DNA from: Bacteroidales bacterium
GTDB lineage: Bacteria; Bacteroidota; Bacteroidia; Bacteroidales; UBA932
DNA: 64,000 bases
NCBI GenBank assembly: GCA_017438975.1
Contig: JAFRUH010000025.1
Coordinates: 124,001-188,000, forward strand
Direction of reading: 5' to 3'
The translations under genes were made by a program, and so were the position numbers. Below the pieces are notes generated by a model. It ran no database searches, was not told where the DNA came from, and worked only from the letters and a program-made list of their open reading frames with translations. Below are positions 51,775 through 59,917 of the stretch, piece after piece (position 1 is the first letter of the stretch; every line of letters starts with the position of its first letter).

Positions 51775-53323
51775 TTTCAGGGAAATTGATATCCAACTTG
51801 AACTTGGGGATATCAAGGACGCAGGTCTCATGGCTTTCCCGGACGGCATCCCACATCTTCGCGACGATGTCGGGGTGGTCCGCGGAAACATCCGTCGTCT
51901 CCCGGGGATCCGACGCGAGGTTGTACAGTTCCATCACATTGTTGCCCTTTGCTACCTTCTGGAGCAGGCCTTTCCACTCGCCCATCCGTACGGCAACCCA
52001 GCCTTTCGTACCGGGGAATTCCCAGTAGAGGTAAGGATGTTCCTTCTGCTTATTCGGCTTGCCAGTCAGGATCGGAGCGAAAGAAATGCCGTCATTTTCA
52101 GGCGCTTCCACTCCCGCCAGATCGGCGAAGGTCGGCATCAGGTCCGCAAAGCCTGCGATATGGCCGGTCTTCGTCGCTTTGAGCCGGTCCCCCCACGCGA
52201 CGACGAAAGGCATCCGGATACCGCCTTCGTGGAGCGAACTCTTGCCCCAGCCGGCCGCGCAACTGAACGGTCCCCCGCTCAGGAAATACTCCATCGGGGA
52301 GTTCTCATTATGGGCGGGACCGTTGTCGGATGTCACGATGAATACCGTATTGTCCCAGATGCCGAGCTCTTTCAGTTTCGCGACGAGCTTGCCGACCTGT
52401 GTGTCGATATGTGTCACCATCGCGGCATAGGTGGCGAGGGGATAACGGTTCGGAAGGTACATCCCGCCGTTCGTGCAGGGTTTCTCGTCCCCGAGCTTGT
52501 TGACATAGTACATGACCTCCTCCTCAGGGGCCTGGACGGCACTGTGCGGCACCGTCGTCGTCCACATCGCAAAGAAAGGCCCGCCGGCATTGTCGACGAT
52601 GAACTTCTCGAGCTTGTCATACATCAGGTCGCAGCTGTAATACTTGCTGTTATACCGACGGTAGCTTGCGATGTCCATCGGATCCAGCCCTTCGGGCAGC
52701 GGTTCGCCCAGCATGACCGTCTCGTTTCCCGTTTGTATCTCCTTGTCGTTCTCCCAAAGAGCGGTTGGATAGTAGCAATGGGCAAGAGCCTGGCAGTTGA
52801 ACCCGTAGAAATAATCGAATCCCATCTTGTTCGGCGTCGACTCGCTGTCGGGGAAGCCGAGGCCCCATTTCCCGACCAAAGCGGTCCGGTAGCCCGCTTT
52901 CTGCATCATCGAGGCGACCGTTTCCGTTCCGGCAAGCATCGGCTGCTGGCCCTGCTGCTCCGAATCGAGAAACAGGACGTTATATCTGCGGGTATCCCCC
53001 TCCGGGGGTGTATAGCGTTCCTGGTTGTTCCGTATCTGGCTGTGCCCCATATGTTTACCGGTCATGATGCAGCAGCGGGAAGGAGCCGAAAGCGGCGCCG
53101 CCGTGTACATGTCCGTAAAAAGGATTCCCTGCGCCGCCAGGGCGTCGATGTTCGGAGTCTCGATCTTTTCCTGGCCATAGCATCCGAGATCGCCGTAGCC
53201 AAGGTCGTCGAACATCAGGTAGATGATGTTGGGTCTCGGGGCAGCTTTCCTGCCACCCCCGCACCCGGTCGCCGCTGCAGCCGCCGCAGCCGCCAGAAGG
53301 ATTTTGTTGGGTTTCATTTTCAT
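51764..53323 (-). CDS. Ser-type sulfatase lipoprotein
   Basis: 519 residues. The signal is a long Ala run with Cys21 in the ATGC region, suggesting a lipoprotein. The fold starts with NIIYLMFDDLGYGDLGCYG and the formylglycine motif is S79-A-P-S-R83, followed by TGKH. Ser-type sites are matured by radical-SAM anSME rather than FGE; no anSME gene is in this window. It probably desulfates host or plant glycans in the periplasm. It follows the 53342 gene by 18 nt. Confidence 0.93.
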   Translation of the reverse strand: MKMKPNKILLAAAAAAAATGCGGGRKAAPRPNIIYLMFDDLGYGDLGCYGQEKIETPNIDALAAQGILFTDMYTAAPLSAPSRCCIMTGKHMGHSQIRNNQERYTPPEGDTRRYNVLFLDSEQQGQQPMLAGTETVASMMQKAGYRTALVGKWGLGFPDSESTPNKMGFDYFYGFNCQALAHCYYPTALWENDKEIQTGNETVMLGEPLPEGLDPMDIASYRRYNSKYYSCDLMYDKLEKFIVDNAGGPFFAMWTTTVPHSAVQAPEEEVMYYVNKLGDEKPCTNGGMYLPNRYPLATYAAMVTHIDTQVGKLVAKLKELGIWDNTVFIVTSDNGPAHNENSPMEYFLSGGPFSCAAGWGKSSLHEGGIRMPFVVAWGDRLKATKTGHIAGFADLMPTFADLAGVEAPENDGISFAPILTGKPNKQKEHPYLYWEFPGTKGWVAVRMGEWKGLLQKVAKGNNVMELYNLASDPRETTDVSADHPDIVAKMWDAVRESHETCVLDIPKFKLDINFPENGK

Positions 53324-53341
53324 AACTATCTGTTCATTTGT

Positions 53342-54244
53342 CTAAAAAATCACTCCAAGGCCGATTTCCACGGAAACGGACCTGAAACGGATGGCCGAAA
53401 TGCCCACAAGGGCGGAAATCCGGTACCAGGTTAGTATGAGACCGGCATCGGTGCATATCCCGGCCCGGGAAAGATCCGAAACCGTGGCCCACTTCCCGGA
53501 GACATCCTCCCAGAAGACCGCCCGGCGGCCGTAGCCGGCCCCTGCATAGCATTCCATCCAAGGGGAAGGCGCCAATAGGACGCCCCCGGTCAAAGATGAC
53601 CGCGATAGATTCTCCTTGCCGGAAGTCCAGATATAGCCGCCGTCAGCCCTGAAGCCGTCCGACGTACAGGAATATGCACCCTTTATGAATCTGGGCGTCA
53701 GACTCCCTTTAACGAATCCTCCGATGGCTTTTCCCCTCACCTGAGCCATGAGTCCGGCATAACCATCAGGAAGGCCGCCATAAAGCAGCAAACCGGTATG
53801 GACCCGGGGAGCCTGCCTATCCCGCACAACGCAAGGAGAGGATGGGACCGGTTTCCGTTTCGGAAGCCATACAGGCGATCCTATGGGAACGAATGCTTTC
53901 ATGACCGGCGGGAAGGGATCTTTTATAAGGGGAGATCGCTTGGGGCCGAAAACTTCCGCATACCGGAGACGGATACCCTCAAACCGCGCTTTTTGGGAAG
54001 GAGACATCCCATATCCCGCATTCTGGAGCATATTCTTCAGATCGTTCAGTTCCACCAGCAGGTCCTTCAGATCATCGGACGAAACCGCTTCCCCGGATGA
54101 AGCCCGAAGGCGCAGATCGATGCAGCGGTCGCAGATCGTCTCGTACCGGTCCAGCGCACGGTCCAGATTCCTGTCCTGGGCAGCCGCCAGACAGCAGGAC
54201 AGAAGGAATAGTCCCAAAAACGAGATACGGAATAATCGGTACAT
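53342..54244 (-). CDS. Uncharacterised exported protein
   Basis: 300 residues from the ATG at 54244, with a signal peptide (GLFLLSCCLAAAQ). The N-terminal part, residues about 20-90, is helical (CDRCIDLRLRASSG, DDLKDLLVELNDLKNML); the C-terminal half is built of short strands as in an eight-stranded outer-membrane barrel (GGVLLAPSPWMECYAGAGYG). I do not recognise a family. It is divergent from the kinase gene and first in the sulfatase operon. A TAAATTTG box lies 6 nt before the ATG. Confidence 0.65.
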   Translation of the reverse strand: MYRLFRISFLGLFLLSCCLAAAQDRNLDRALDRYETICDRCIDLRLRASSGEAVSSDDLKDLLVELNDLKNMLQNAGYGMSPSQKARFEGIRLRYAEVFGPKRSPLIKDPFPPVMKAFVPIGSPVWLPKRKPVPSSPCVVRDRQAPRVHTGLLLYGGLPDGYAGLMAQVRGKAIGGFVKGSLTPRFIKGAYSCTSDGFRADGGYIWTSGKENLSRSSLTGGVLLAPSPWMECYAGAGYGRRAVFWEDVSGKWATVSDLSRAGICTDAGLILTWYRISALVGISAIRFRSVSVEIGLGVIF

Positions 54245-54250
54245 ATCATA

Positions 54251-54258
54251 CAAATTTA
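54251..54258 (-). promoter_or_regulatory. -7 box of the 54244-49501 operon (leaderless geometry)
   Basis: TAAATTTG on the minus strand, 6 nt before the ATG at 54244. Confidence 0.5.
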
Positions 54259-54270
54259 ACAAATAAATGT

Positions 54271-54278
54271 TAACTTTG
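54271..54278 (+). promoter_or_regulatory. -7 box for the Ser/Thr kinase gene
   Basis: TAACTTTG on the plus strand, 20 nt upstream of the ATG at 54299, divergent from the box at 54251. Confidence 0.5.
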
Positions 54279-54298
54279 AATGAATATATCGAATCATT

Positions 54299-55336
54299 AT
54301 GGAAGATAACTCCGCCTTTTTCCAGACACCGGACTCCTTTGTCCCGGAGGCGGCCCTAATTCCCACTCCGATCCATCTGTCGGAGACCGGATTCTGCGAT
54401 ATATTCCGGATCGACAGGAACGGGCGTTTCCGGGCTCTCAAATGCTTGAAACCGGAGTACAGGGGGCAGATGCTATACGAGAGCCTCTTGAAAAAGGACT
54501 TCGAAATCGGGTATTCACTCTCCCATCCCAACATCTGCGAATACTATGCGCTGCTTCCCGTCGAGGGACTCGGGAACTGCATCGAAATGGAATGGGTCGA
54601 CGGAAGGACGTTGGAGACGGTCATCTCGGAGGGAAAGCCCGATTCGGCCATCTGCGACAAAATCCTGGACGAGATTTGCGACGCCCTGGCCTACACGCAC
54701 TCCAAACAGGTCCTCCATCGCGACTTAAAGCCGTCTAACATTCTTGTTACTTATACGAACAATAATGTTAAACTCATTGATTTTGGGTTCTCTGACTCGG
54801 ATACGCACTCAATTCTGAAGGTTCCGGCCGGGACAATCAACTACACCGCCCCGGAGGTACTGGAGGGGGGAAAAGCCGATGTCCGCAGCGACATTTATTC
54901 TCTCGGGCTGATTATGTTCCGGCTTTCGAGAAAGCACCGCGGAGTCGCACGGAAATGTTGCGAGACCAAACCCTTCCGGAGATATGCGTCCATGACCGAA
55001 GTCAAAAAAGCCATCCACAGCAAAGGTCCTCTTCTTTCCGGGATCCTCTTCATTCTCCTGATCGCCTCCATGGTCCTTCTCCCCTATCTGGACACGGTAC
55101 GGGGATGGTTCCGGCGCAATCCTGCGCCATCTGAAATACCCGCCTCCGAACCGGCCTCAGACACGACGGACGTTCCTCGGGATACGCTCCCGATACCTGT
55201 TCCGAAACAGTCTGGGTCCCCGGAGCCAGAAAAGAAAAGCGAACCGGCGGCGCCCAAGAAAACGGACCAGGAACAGGAAGTCAGTCCGGAAATGATCGAC
55301 GAACTTTTCCGCCAGGCTACCGACCTATTCGATTGA
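54299..55336 (+). CDS. Eukaryotic-like Ser/Thr protein kinase, membrane-anchored
   Basis: 345 residues. The kinase domain spans about 25-235: Lys48 in FRALKCLK (VAIK position), H140-R-D142-L-K144-PSN in the catalytic loop, D161-F-G163, and A-P-E at 184-186. The Gly-rich loop is poorly conserved. One TM helix (about 245-262) is followed by a Pro/Glu/Lys-rich extracytoplasmic tail ending in a short acidic helix. All catalytic residues are present. Its 3' end overlaps the stop of the convergent HTH gene by 12 nt. The substrate is unknown. Confidence 0.92.
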   Translation: MEDNSAFFQTPDSFVPEAALIPTPIHLSETGFCDIFRIDRNGRFRALKCLKPEYRGQMLYESLLKKDFEIGYSLSHPNICEYYALLPVEGLGNCIEMEWVDGRTLETVISEGKPDSAICDKILDEICDALAYTHSKQVLHRDLKPSNILVTYTNNNVKLIDFGFSDSDTHSILKVPAGTINYTAPEVLEGGKADVRSDIYSLGLIMFRLSRKHRGVARKCCETKPFRRYASMTEVKKAIHSKGPLLSGILFILLIASMVLLPYLDTVRGWFRRNPAPSEIPASEPASDTTDVPRDTLPIPVPKQSGSPEPEKKSEPAAPKKTDQEQEVSPEMIDELFRQATDLFD

Positions 55337-55903
55337 GAGATAATTCAGTCCTTCCTTTTTTCCCGCCACATAGGAGGGAGTCCACTCCCCGCCTCTGAGA
55401 ATCCGGTCGACGAACATCGGATACCCCATCATAAACTGCGACACCGTAAATTCATCCCCGACCATCAATTTCGAGTGCTCATTACCCACCACCCGGAATC
55501 TGCAATCCCCAAGACAGGTCAGGGTCACCAGACGGTCCGGAGCCCATCCGATCGTTACTTTTACCCCTTCTGGCAATTCGTCACAGGAAACGAAGCGAGT
55601 TGTGAAAAAGCCGGACTCAAAAGCCGGATCTTCACGGAGTTTCTTCCTGAAATCGGCAAAGGAGGCATAGCCCAGATACCGACAAAGCACATCCAGGGTC
55701 GCAACCCTTGGCGCAGGATGGAGCGAGACATAGCCCCAGAGGCGTTTCAGGGTCGACGAGGAAACGAACTCCCCGATCTCACGCTCGATCGTAACGGAGA
55801 GCGCCTCAAAATCCGTGGAAGTATTGATACTTCGTCCATATTTCTCCTCCACACGGCGAAGAAGATACATCAGCTCGGGAATTTGTCGGTTATCTGTTTT
55901 CAT
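55325..55903 (-). CDS. HTH-type DNA-binding protein of a Bacteroidota family
   Basis: 192 residues. The N-terminal half has the pattern EIGEFVSSSTLKRLWGYVS followed by TLDVLCRYLGYASFADFRKKL, a helix-turn-helix-like arrangement found repeatedly in this phylum beside LRR proteins, kinases or HD proteins. The C-terminal half (about 110-192) is a beta-barrel-like domain (VKVTIGWAPDRLVTLTCLGD). It starts with a 4-nt ATGA overlap with the LRR protein stop, so it is co-transcribed with it and may regulate this locus. Confidence 0.7.
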   Translation of the reverse strand: MKTDNRQIPELMYLLRRVEEKYGRSINTSTDFEALSVTIEREIGEFVSSSTLKRLWGYVSLHPAPRVATLDVLCRYLGYASFADFRKKLREDPAFESGFFTTRFVSCDELPEGVKVTIGWAPDRLVTLTCLGDCRFRVVGNEHSKLMVGDEFTVSQFMMGYPMFVDRILRGGEWTPSYVAGKKEGLNYLSIE

Positions 55904-58725
55904 TTTTCATGGATTACTGTTTTATCGGGAATATGGTCGGTACTTCTTCCGGTAGTTACACCTTGGATTGACTGTCCAGGAGCGACCCGGAGGGTCTGCA
56001 GGAGATTCTCTCCGTCCGGACCGTTCATCGGAGCGCAGATAAGACCCGTTATTTCGTCCCCGTTCGGTCCCTGAAGACAGGGATTATGCGATACATCCAG
56101 GGAGCTCAGGAGATTCTCTTTGCAGACGAGCCAGCGGAGTCTCGGATTATGGGAAAGATCCAGTTCTCTCAGTCCATTGCCGGAGCAATCCAGCTCTCCA
56201 AGCTCCGGATTATTCGAAAGGTCTATCTCCGCAATCCGGCAATACTCGAAATAGAGATATACCAGTCCCGGGTTGGCGGAGAGGTCCAGCCGGTCAAGCT
56301 GGTTATGATCGCACCGGAGATCCACCAGTTCAGGATTCCAGGAAACGTCCAAAGACTTCAGTCCTGTATAAGCACAGTACAACGTCCGCAACATAGGATT
56401 CTTTGTCAGGTCCAGGGAATAGAGTGGATTACCCGCACAATAGACTTCGCGCAGCCGGGGATTACCTGAAAGGTCCAGCGACGACAGCGAATTACTCTGG
56501 CATTCGAGATACGTCAGGTTCGGCATCTTCCGGAGATCCAATTCCCTGAGTTGGCAATCGTGGCAGAGCAACCGTTCCAGGCTGCTCAGGTTCGATACAT
56601 CAAGCGTCCCAAGTGGATTGCCGGACACAGTCAACTCTCTCAAATGCTTCAACGAAGAAAGATCGATCCGGTTCAGGTCATTGCTCTGGCAATCCAGTTC
56701 TTCGAGGTTTGAACACATGGAAACATCCAGATTACCCATCACGCACCACCCGATTTTCAAGGACTTGAGTTGTGGGTTTTTGCGAAGATCCGACAAACTG
56801 GAAGCAGAGGCTCCGGCATCCAGCCTCTCCAGATTCGGGCACCCGGATACGTCGATGGGCATCCGGATATCTGCTTGGTTGAAGTCCAGATAGATTTCCC
56901 GAAGGTCGGGATTATTGGAGAAATTAGGAATACTTCCTCGGCCATGACTGATATTCAAGACTCGCAATTTTGGACAAGGGCGCACATCCGGATACTTAAG
57001 GAAACACATCGGAAGCCAGATCTCTTCCAGCAAAGGATTGTTTGAAAGATCAATCGTTCCGGACCCGGTTTCCCCGATCCCGCTATTATTCGAAAGATCC
57101 AGGACCCGCAGTTTCGGATTGCGGGAAACGTCAACTCTCTTCAGCGTCCCGATCGGCCCGATGCATTCGTCCCAGTGGTAATGCTTGCTGAGATAGTAAT
57201 AAGGGCGGTTCAGTACAGTCGTGCTGATCCAGTCCCCGGCACAGCGGAGATACTCCAGGTTCGGCATGAACTCAATACCTTGCAGGGAGGTAATGTTCCA
57301 TTCATTCGAGGTCATGTCGATCTTTCGGACTTCCTCCGCCTCTTCCAGCGAGATTTCACCGTCCTTGTCGGAATCGAAAAGGGATAGAAGCAAGCCCTTG
57401 AAAGCCGGATCTTCAAACTGAATCTTCCCACCTGGGGCATCCTTATATCGGACAACAATCTTCGCCGAGGCCGGGACATTCTCTTCCGAGCGGTTCTGAG
57501 TAATTCCTTCTATATTCTGATCCTCAGAGACATATAGTTTATTCAGAGAAGCCATGGGAGCACAGTCCACGATTTCCAGAAGCGGCAGCATGCTGATATC
57601 CAGTTCACTGAACCGGCACCGCCAGCATTTCAATTCGTAGAGATTGTCGCAGGGGGTAAGGTCCAAAGAAGCAATATCCGTCTCGAAACAATCCAGCCAA
57701 CGGAGTTTGTGATTTGCGCTGAGATCAAGAGAAGTAAGTGACGTACCATATACCCCGAGCCAGTCCAGATTGGGATTCCCGGAGAGATCCAACGTCTTGA
57801 TCGGAAGATTGGCGAGATTCAGAGTATATAATCTGGGACAATTCGTCACGTCAAGATCCGTGATGCGATTATCTCCAATTTCTATACTTTCCATCCATGG
57901 ACACCGCGTAAAATCAAGGGAAGAAAAGTCATTCATCCAGGCCTGAATAAAGCGCAGGAAGGGAAGAAAGGCCAGATCCAGTTCCGAAAGCATGTTCCGG
58001 GAGCAGATCAAAACCTCCATCCGTGAAGATTCCGGAAGGACCAGCGTTCGGATCATATTCCCGTCGCACCGGAGGTATCGGAGCCTGGAATGGACGCTGA
58101 TATCAAGAGACTGCAGGAGCCCCGGATGCCCATCGTAAGCATAGACATCGAAATCGGGCTCAACTCCCGCGCAGATCAGCGTATCAAGGTTTCTGAAATA
58201 CTCGATTCCCTGCAGCGAAGCAATCTCTTTGGTACAAACCGCTATCGTCCTGACAGCCAATGCCTCAGAGAGCGAGATTTCCGAATCCCCATCGGTATCG
58301 AAATGCTCTGTCAGGTACATCTTGAATACCGGATCGGCTATCTCAGCCCGCTCCTCCGGAGGAAGCGAAGGCAGCGGATCCGTCGTAAAACGGGCCGTCT
58401 CGCTGCGGATTTCTTCCTCCCCGGCAGCGGCGAAGGCATACCACTCGTATCTCGTTCCGGGTTCGAGGCCGGTCAGGTCCATCTCGAAAGCCACGCCCTG
58501 CAACTTGCAGTCAGCCCTTTTCAATTCGCCCCCTGGAGTCCCCCAGGCAAAACCGCAGCGTTCTACCCGGTAGTCAGACAATTCACAGACCAAATGCGCC
58601 TCCCTCACTTCTGCCATCGCCTCCGCCCGCACAATCTCCGGCGGCACGAACTCTCCGCTCCCCGTCTCCCGGACGCAGGAGAACAGGGAAAGCACGAGCA
58701 GAAGATATGGAAGTTTCTCTCTCAT
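55900..58725 (-). CDS. Large EF-hand/leucine-rich-repeat lipoprotein
   Basis: 941 residues from the ATG at 58725. A lipobox (LSLFSC) leads into a fibronectin-III-like domain (about 25-115, LTGLEPGTRYEWYAFA). Two repeated modules follow, each an EF-hand-like calcium loop (DTDGDSEISLSEA near residue 147 and DSDKDGEISLEEA near 452) then a long LRR array of 21-24-residue units with the pattern LDLSxNPxLxxL. In total there are more than twenty repeats. It is a surface-exposed, probably Ca-stabilised binding protein. It is co-transcribed with the HTH protein. Confidence 0.85.
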   Translation of the reverse strand: MREKLPYLLLVLSLFSCVRETGSGEFVPPEIVRAEAMAEVREAHLVCELSDYRVERCGFAWGTPGGELKRADCKLQGVAFEMDLTGLEPGTRYEWYAFAAAGEEEIRSETARFTTDPLPSLPPEERAEIADPVFKMYLTEHFDTDGDSEISLSEALAVRTIAVCTKEIASLQGIEYFRNLDTLICAGVEPDFDVYAYDGHPGLLQSLDISVHSRLRYLRCDGNMIRTLVLPESSRMEVLICSRNMLSELDLAFLPFLRFIQAWMNDFSSLDFTRCPWMESIEIGDNRITDLDVTNCPRLYTLNLANLPIKTLDLSGNPNLDWLGVYGTSLTSLDLSANHKLRWLDCFETDIASLDLTPCDNLYELKCWRCRFSELDISMLPLLEIVDCAPMASLNKLYVSEDQNIEGITQNRSEENVPASAKIVVRYKDAPGGKIQFEDPAFKGLLLSLFDSDKDGEISLEEAEEVRKIDMTSNEWNITSLQGIEFMPNLEYLRCAGDWISTTVLNRPYYYLSKHYHWDECIGPIGTLKRVDVSRNPKLRVLDLSNNSGIGETGSGTIDLSNNPLLEEIWLPMCFLKYPDVRPCPKLRVLNISHGRGSIPNFSNNPDLREIYLDFNQADIRMPIDVSGCPNLERLDAGASASSLSDLRKNPQLKSLKIGWCVMGNLDVSMCSNLEELDCQSNDLNRIDLSSLKHLRELTVSGNPLGTLDVSNLSSLERLLCHDCQLRELDLRKMPNLTYLECQSNSLSSLDLSGNPRLREVYCAGNPLYSLDLTKNPMLRTLYCAYTGLKSLDVSWNPELVDLRCDHNQLDRLDLSANPGLVYLYFEYCRIAEIDLSNNPELGELDCSGNGLRELDLSHNPRLRWLVCKENLLSSLDVSHNPCLQGPNGDEITGLICAPMNGPDGENLLQTLRVAPGQSIQGVTTGRSTDHIPDKTVIHEK

Positions 58726-58870
58726 CACCGACAAGAAGCGGATTCATTACAACTCTTGCTTCACGATTGCCAAAAACCCGTTGCGAAAAGTCCGCAACGC
58801 TAAATTAGCAAAACAATCAAAAATGTGCAACTCTTATCGGCAATCAGATTTAAGACTGATTTCAAAAAGG
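58726..58870. other. 145-bp intergenic region between two minus-strand operons
   Basis: It holds the hairpin terminator at 58771-58799 and AT-rich sequence upstream of the LRR gene. No clear -7 box matches the TAnnTTTG consensus for that gene. Confidence 0.6.
58771..58799 (-). terminator. Rho-independent terminator of the SPFH-GYF operon
   Basis: In minus-strand sense a 7-bp GC-rich stem (58793-58799 with 58779-58785, 7-nt loop) is followed by GGG and five T. It lies 71 nt after the last gene of the right-end operon. Confidence 0.75.
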
Positions 58871-59236
58871 TTATTTCTGTGCTGATTTTGCGCTGAACAT
58901 TCCATAAATAATGCCCCATGCAACGACAGCAAGAAGAAGAACGATAGCGATATAAATGTCAATCTTGTATTCAAAACAGGAGAATATCAGGTTTGCGACT
59001 GCAATGACAACGACCATGACCCAAGAAAAAACCTTTAGGTTCACACCTCTATTCACGTTCGCATATTTTACTCCCATTGCAGGGATCATTACACTCGCGA
59101 TCGAAACGAAACCGACCGCCAGAGAGATCCAGTTTCTGCTCTCTGATTCCGGTGCAATGATTTCACAAATAAATCCTAAAAGGAAAGCTATTGCAATAGC
59201 CAGGATGAATTTTATTCCGTCAATCTTCATAATCAT
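58871..59236 (-). CDS. 4-TM membrane protein
   Basis: 121 residues with four TM helices (about 8-26, 35-56, 70-88 and 93-113) and charged short loops. No recognised family. Its start shares ATGA with the stop of the GYF_2 protein gene; an ATG two codons on is possible. It is the last gene of the right-end operon and the likely membrane component of whatever the SPFH-GYF proteins form. Confidence 0.75.
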   Translation of the reverse strand: MIMKIDGIKFILAIAIAFLLGFICEIIAPESESRNWISLAVGFVSIASVMIPAMGVKYANVNRGVNLKVFSWVMVVVIAVANLIFSCFEYKIDIYIAIVLLLAVVAWGIIYGMFSAKSAQK

Positions 59237-59574
59237 TTCATTTTAGCAAGGAAAAAAAGCTTGTTAACCTCCGGCACCTGCGCGGCCGGCGACCAGGTAC
59301 TCATTCCAGTCTTCCAGACAAGGGTTTCAGGTGACAAAAGATCATTCTGTACCAATTTCATTAATTCTTCATCAGAAAAAGGGCCCGCCTGAGTTCCATC
59401 AACTGCAATATAGACCTGACCTTGCTCTTTGGTCGGAGGAGGCGGAGGTGTTGTTCCCTGAGCGTTTGGCTGAGGCATAACGCTATTGATCATTGCCGGC
59501 ATCTGCTGAATCATGGACATTCCAATGCCCAGTTCCATCATCCTCTCGATGAAACTTCCACTGTCTTCTGTCAT
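59233..59574 (-). CDS. Small GYF_2 (DUF4339) domain protein
   Basis: 113 residues from the ATG at 59574, which begins 2 nt after the previous stop. An N-terminal helical region (MELGIGMSMIQQMPAM) and a short Pro-rich linker (TTPPPPPTK) precede a GYF_2 domain at about 52-105, seen in VDGTQAGPFSDEELMKLVQ and LVWKTGMSTWSPA. GYF_2 domains bind peptides or membrane proteins. It is one of three GYF_2 proteins in this operon. Confidence 0.85.
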   Translation of the reverse strand: MTEDSGSFIERMMELGIGMSMIQQMPAMINSVMPQPNAQGTTPPPPPTKEQGQVYIAVDGTQAGPFSDEELMKLVQNDLLSPETLVWKTGMSTWSPAAQVPEVNKLFFLAKMK

Positions 59575-59576
59575 GG

Positions 59577-59912
59577 TTAAATCATTGAAATAATATGGGG
59601 ACAATCTTTAATAAACTTCCATTCAGGCCACCCCTGAGACCAAATATAGAAGTCTTGGTTGATAGCTCCGGCCTTGAGTAAAGCTCGAACCTGAGCCAAA
59701 GAAAAAGGGCCACGTTGTTCCGTCCCGGCTGCGAGCACATATTGCGCTTCTTCTTTGTTCTGAAAAACAGGAAGTACAACATGCGGCTGGATACCGAAAT
59801 GAGGGACATCCGTTTGCATTGCTCTGATGCTGCTTATGGCTTGCTTGGCCAATGCATGCCACTGATCGGAAGCGACAAGCTTATCCAATGTATTGAAATC
59901 TAACTGTCTCAT
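59577..59912 (-). CDS. Small GYF_2 (DUF4339) domain protein
   Basis: 111 residues. The N-terminal 55 residues are helical without a known domain. The GYF_2 domain fills about 58-108 (GTEQRGPFSLAQVRALLKAG, IWSQGWPEWKFI). It lies 5 nt after the SPFH-GYF fusion gene and 2 nt before the next GYF_2 gene. Confidence 0.85.
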   Translation of the reverse strand: MRQLDFNTLDKLVASDQWHALAKQAISSIRAMQTDVPHFGIQPHVVLPVFQNKEEAQYVLAAGTEQRGPFSLAQVRALLKAGAINQDFYIWSQGWPEWKFIKDCPHIISMI

Positions 59913-59917
59913 AATTA

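Noticed and set aside
54401-54500. The kinase as a pseudokinase because the Gly-rich loop is weak
   Set aside because: K48, HRD, DFG and APE are all intact; many bacterial kinases have a degenerate Gly loop.
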